The notes under the pieces were generated by a model. The model did no database searches. It was not told where the DNA came from and worked only from the letters and a program-made list of their open reading frames with translations. Shown piece after piece: positions 63,104-64,000 of a stretch of 64,000 bases of DNA. A program made the position numbers and the translations under genes. Position 1 is the stretch's first letter, and each line of letters begins with the position of its first letter. The stretch is from Beaufortia kweichowensis (taxonomy: Eukaryota; Chordata; Actinopteri; Cypriniformes; Gastromyzontidae). Where the stretch lies: the NCBI GenBank assembly GCA_019155185.1, contig CM032815.1, positions 11,502,253 through 11,566,252 of the forward strand, in the 5' to 3' direction.

Positions 63104-64000
63104 GTAACTTATCTAACGTGAAGCGGTTTAACGTGAAGACTTTTCGATTAATCGTTTTTTAAAATGTGTACAATTCGATATCGATTTTCAAAATCTGTGA
63201 ATTTTTCCTTTCAAATTTGCACATTACAGTAAGAGAACGAAAACATGAATCTTATTGCTACTACTACAACTATAAATACCGTTACACTAATCAAATTTTG
63301 ACCCTATCGTTTCAGGATTGCTGAAGAAATATTCAGTAAGCTATGCAAGTCTATTCCCTCAGCCATCTAACATGTTCTGTGGCTCTCATATCCCTCTCGC
63401 TCTGTCATTATTGAATTGCCCTCAAACAAAGATCAGATAACTTCCGTTTCCTCTGATTTTATCCTGACTACACAGGAACATTTTTTAACCCAAAGTTACT
63501 AAACTACAAATGCAAAAACAAAACGAAAGCCAGTTCAGGGGAAGTATTTATGGTTTAAAAGCCACTAGAGGAAGAGGCTTTACTGCCTGTGAACAAATGC
63601 AAAACTTAAAAGGACCAGAACGAGAAAACAGCAGATCTACAACCACTCAATCAAAGAAAATACAACTTCTTACAAAAGCTGCATTGTTAACACAAGTAGC
63701 AAAAGTGGTAATATCCTGGTATTATTCAAAGGAAATGATCATGATTTGGTAAGGTATTATTATGACTTGTGCAGTGCTTGGAAAATACCCATCCAGCACA
63801 CCGTTTATTAACCAGGGGGCTGGGGCCTACTATAGAGCATTAACAAACTTCTAAGGCCTCAAGATTACTTAAATTCTTTTAAATAAGAAACACAAGCATT
63901 AAAATAGGATTAAACAGCTAGAAGTCAAGATATTTCTCATTTTCTATATCCTTATCTTTATAACGAATATACTTCTTTTTAGTTATTCTAAATTCTAGAA

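Noticed and set aside
1..64000. CRISPR arrays, operons, prokaryotic mobile islands or toxin-antitoxin pairs
   Set aside because: The window is vertebrate nuclear DNA with spliced genes; no regularly spaced repeats or compact gene clusters are present.

Overview
The window is vertebrate nuclear DNA, almost certainly from a teleost fish. It has large introns with canonical GT/AG borders, AT-rich intergenic DNA, and a dense load of fish-type transposons: Tc1/mariner, hAT, Harbinger-like MITEs, L2/CR1-type LINEs and tRNA-derived SINEs. The species cannot be fixed from the sequence. No bacterial, organellar, tRNA, rRNA or CRISPR features were seen.

Four protein-coding genes lie on the minus strand in the order auh - nfil3 - nfil3-like - ror2. 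The order and shared orientation match AUH-NFIL3-ROR2 on human chromosome 9q22, so this is a conserved synteny block with an extra NFIL3-family gene. auh (mitochondrial 3-methylglutaconyl-CoA hydratase) is represented by six in-phase exons at 9187-17906; its 3' exons were not found and probably lie left of position 1. nfil3 (18951-20345) is a single-coding-exon bZIP repressor of 464 aa. A second, shorter and diverged bZIP gene (24896-25816, 306 aa) follows about 4.6 kb upstream of nfil3. ror2 (Wnt5a receptor tyrosine kinase-like protein) occupies 30925-49813 as eight in-phase exons totalling 900 codons including the stop. Its signal-peptide exon was not found and probably lies beyond 64000 across a very long first intron.

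The rest is intronic or intergenic and rich in repeats. Positions 1-9186 are probably auh intron 6. They carry Tc1 and hAT transposase relics, a Harbinger-like MITE, and several copies of a long-armed palindromic MITE that reappears at 61 kb. auh intron 5 is split by a 3.6 kb L2-type LINE, which itself carries a solo-LTR-like insert and a 19-copy 7-bp microsatellite. ror2 introns hold hAT elements with exact 8-bp target duplications, a Harbinger-like element nested in an older repeat, and a Tc1 relic split by an unclassified 542-bp element.

The four host genes are not one pathway: one is amino-acid catabolism, two are transcription factors and one is a Wnt receptor. The points most worth following are the tandem nfil3 pair with its shortened paralog, the degenerate kinase motifs in Ror2, and the nested and palindromic mobile elements. 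No convincing new multi-gene system was found.
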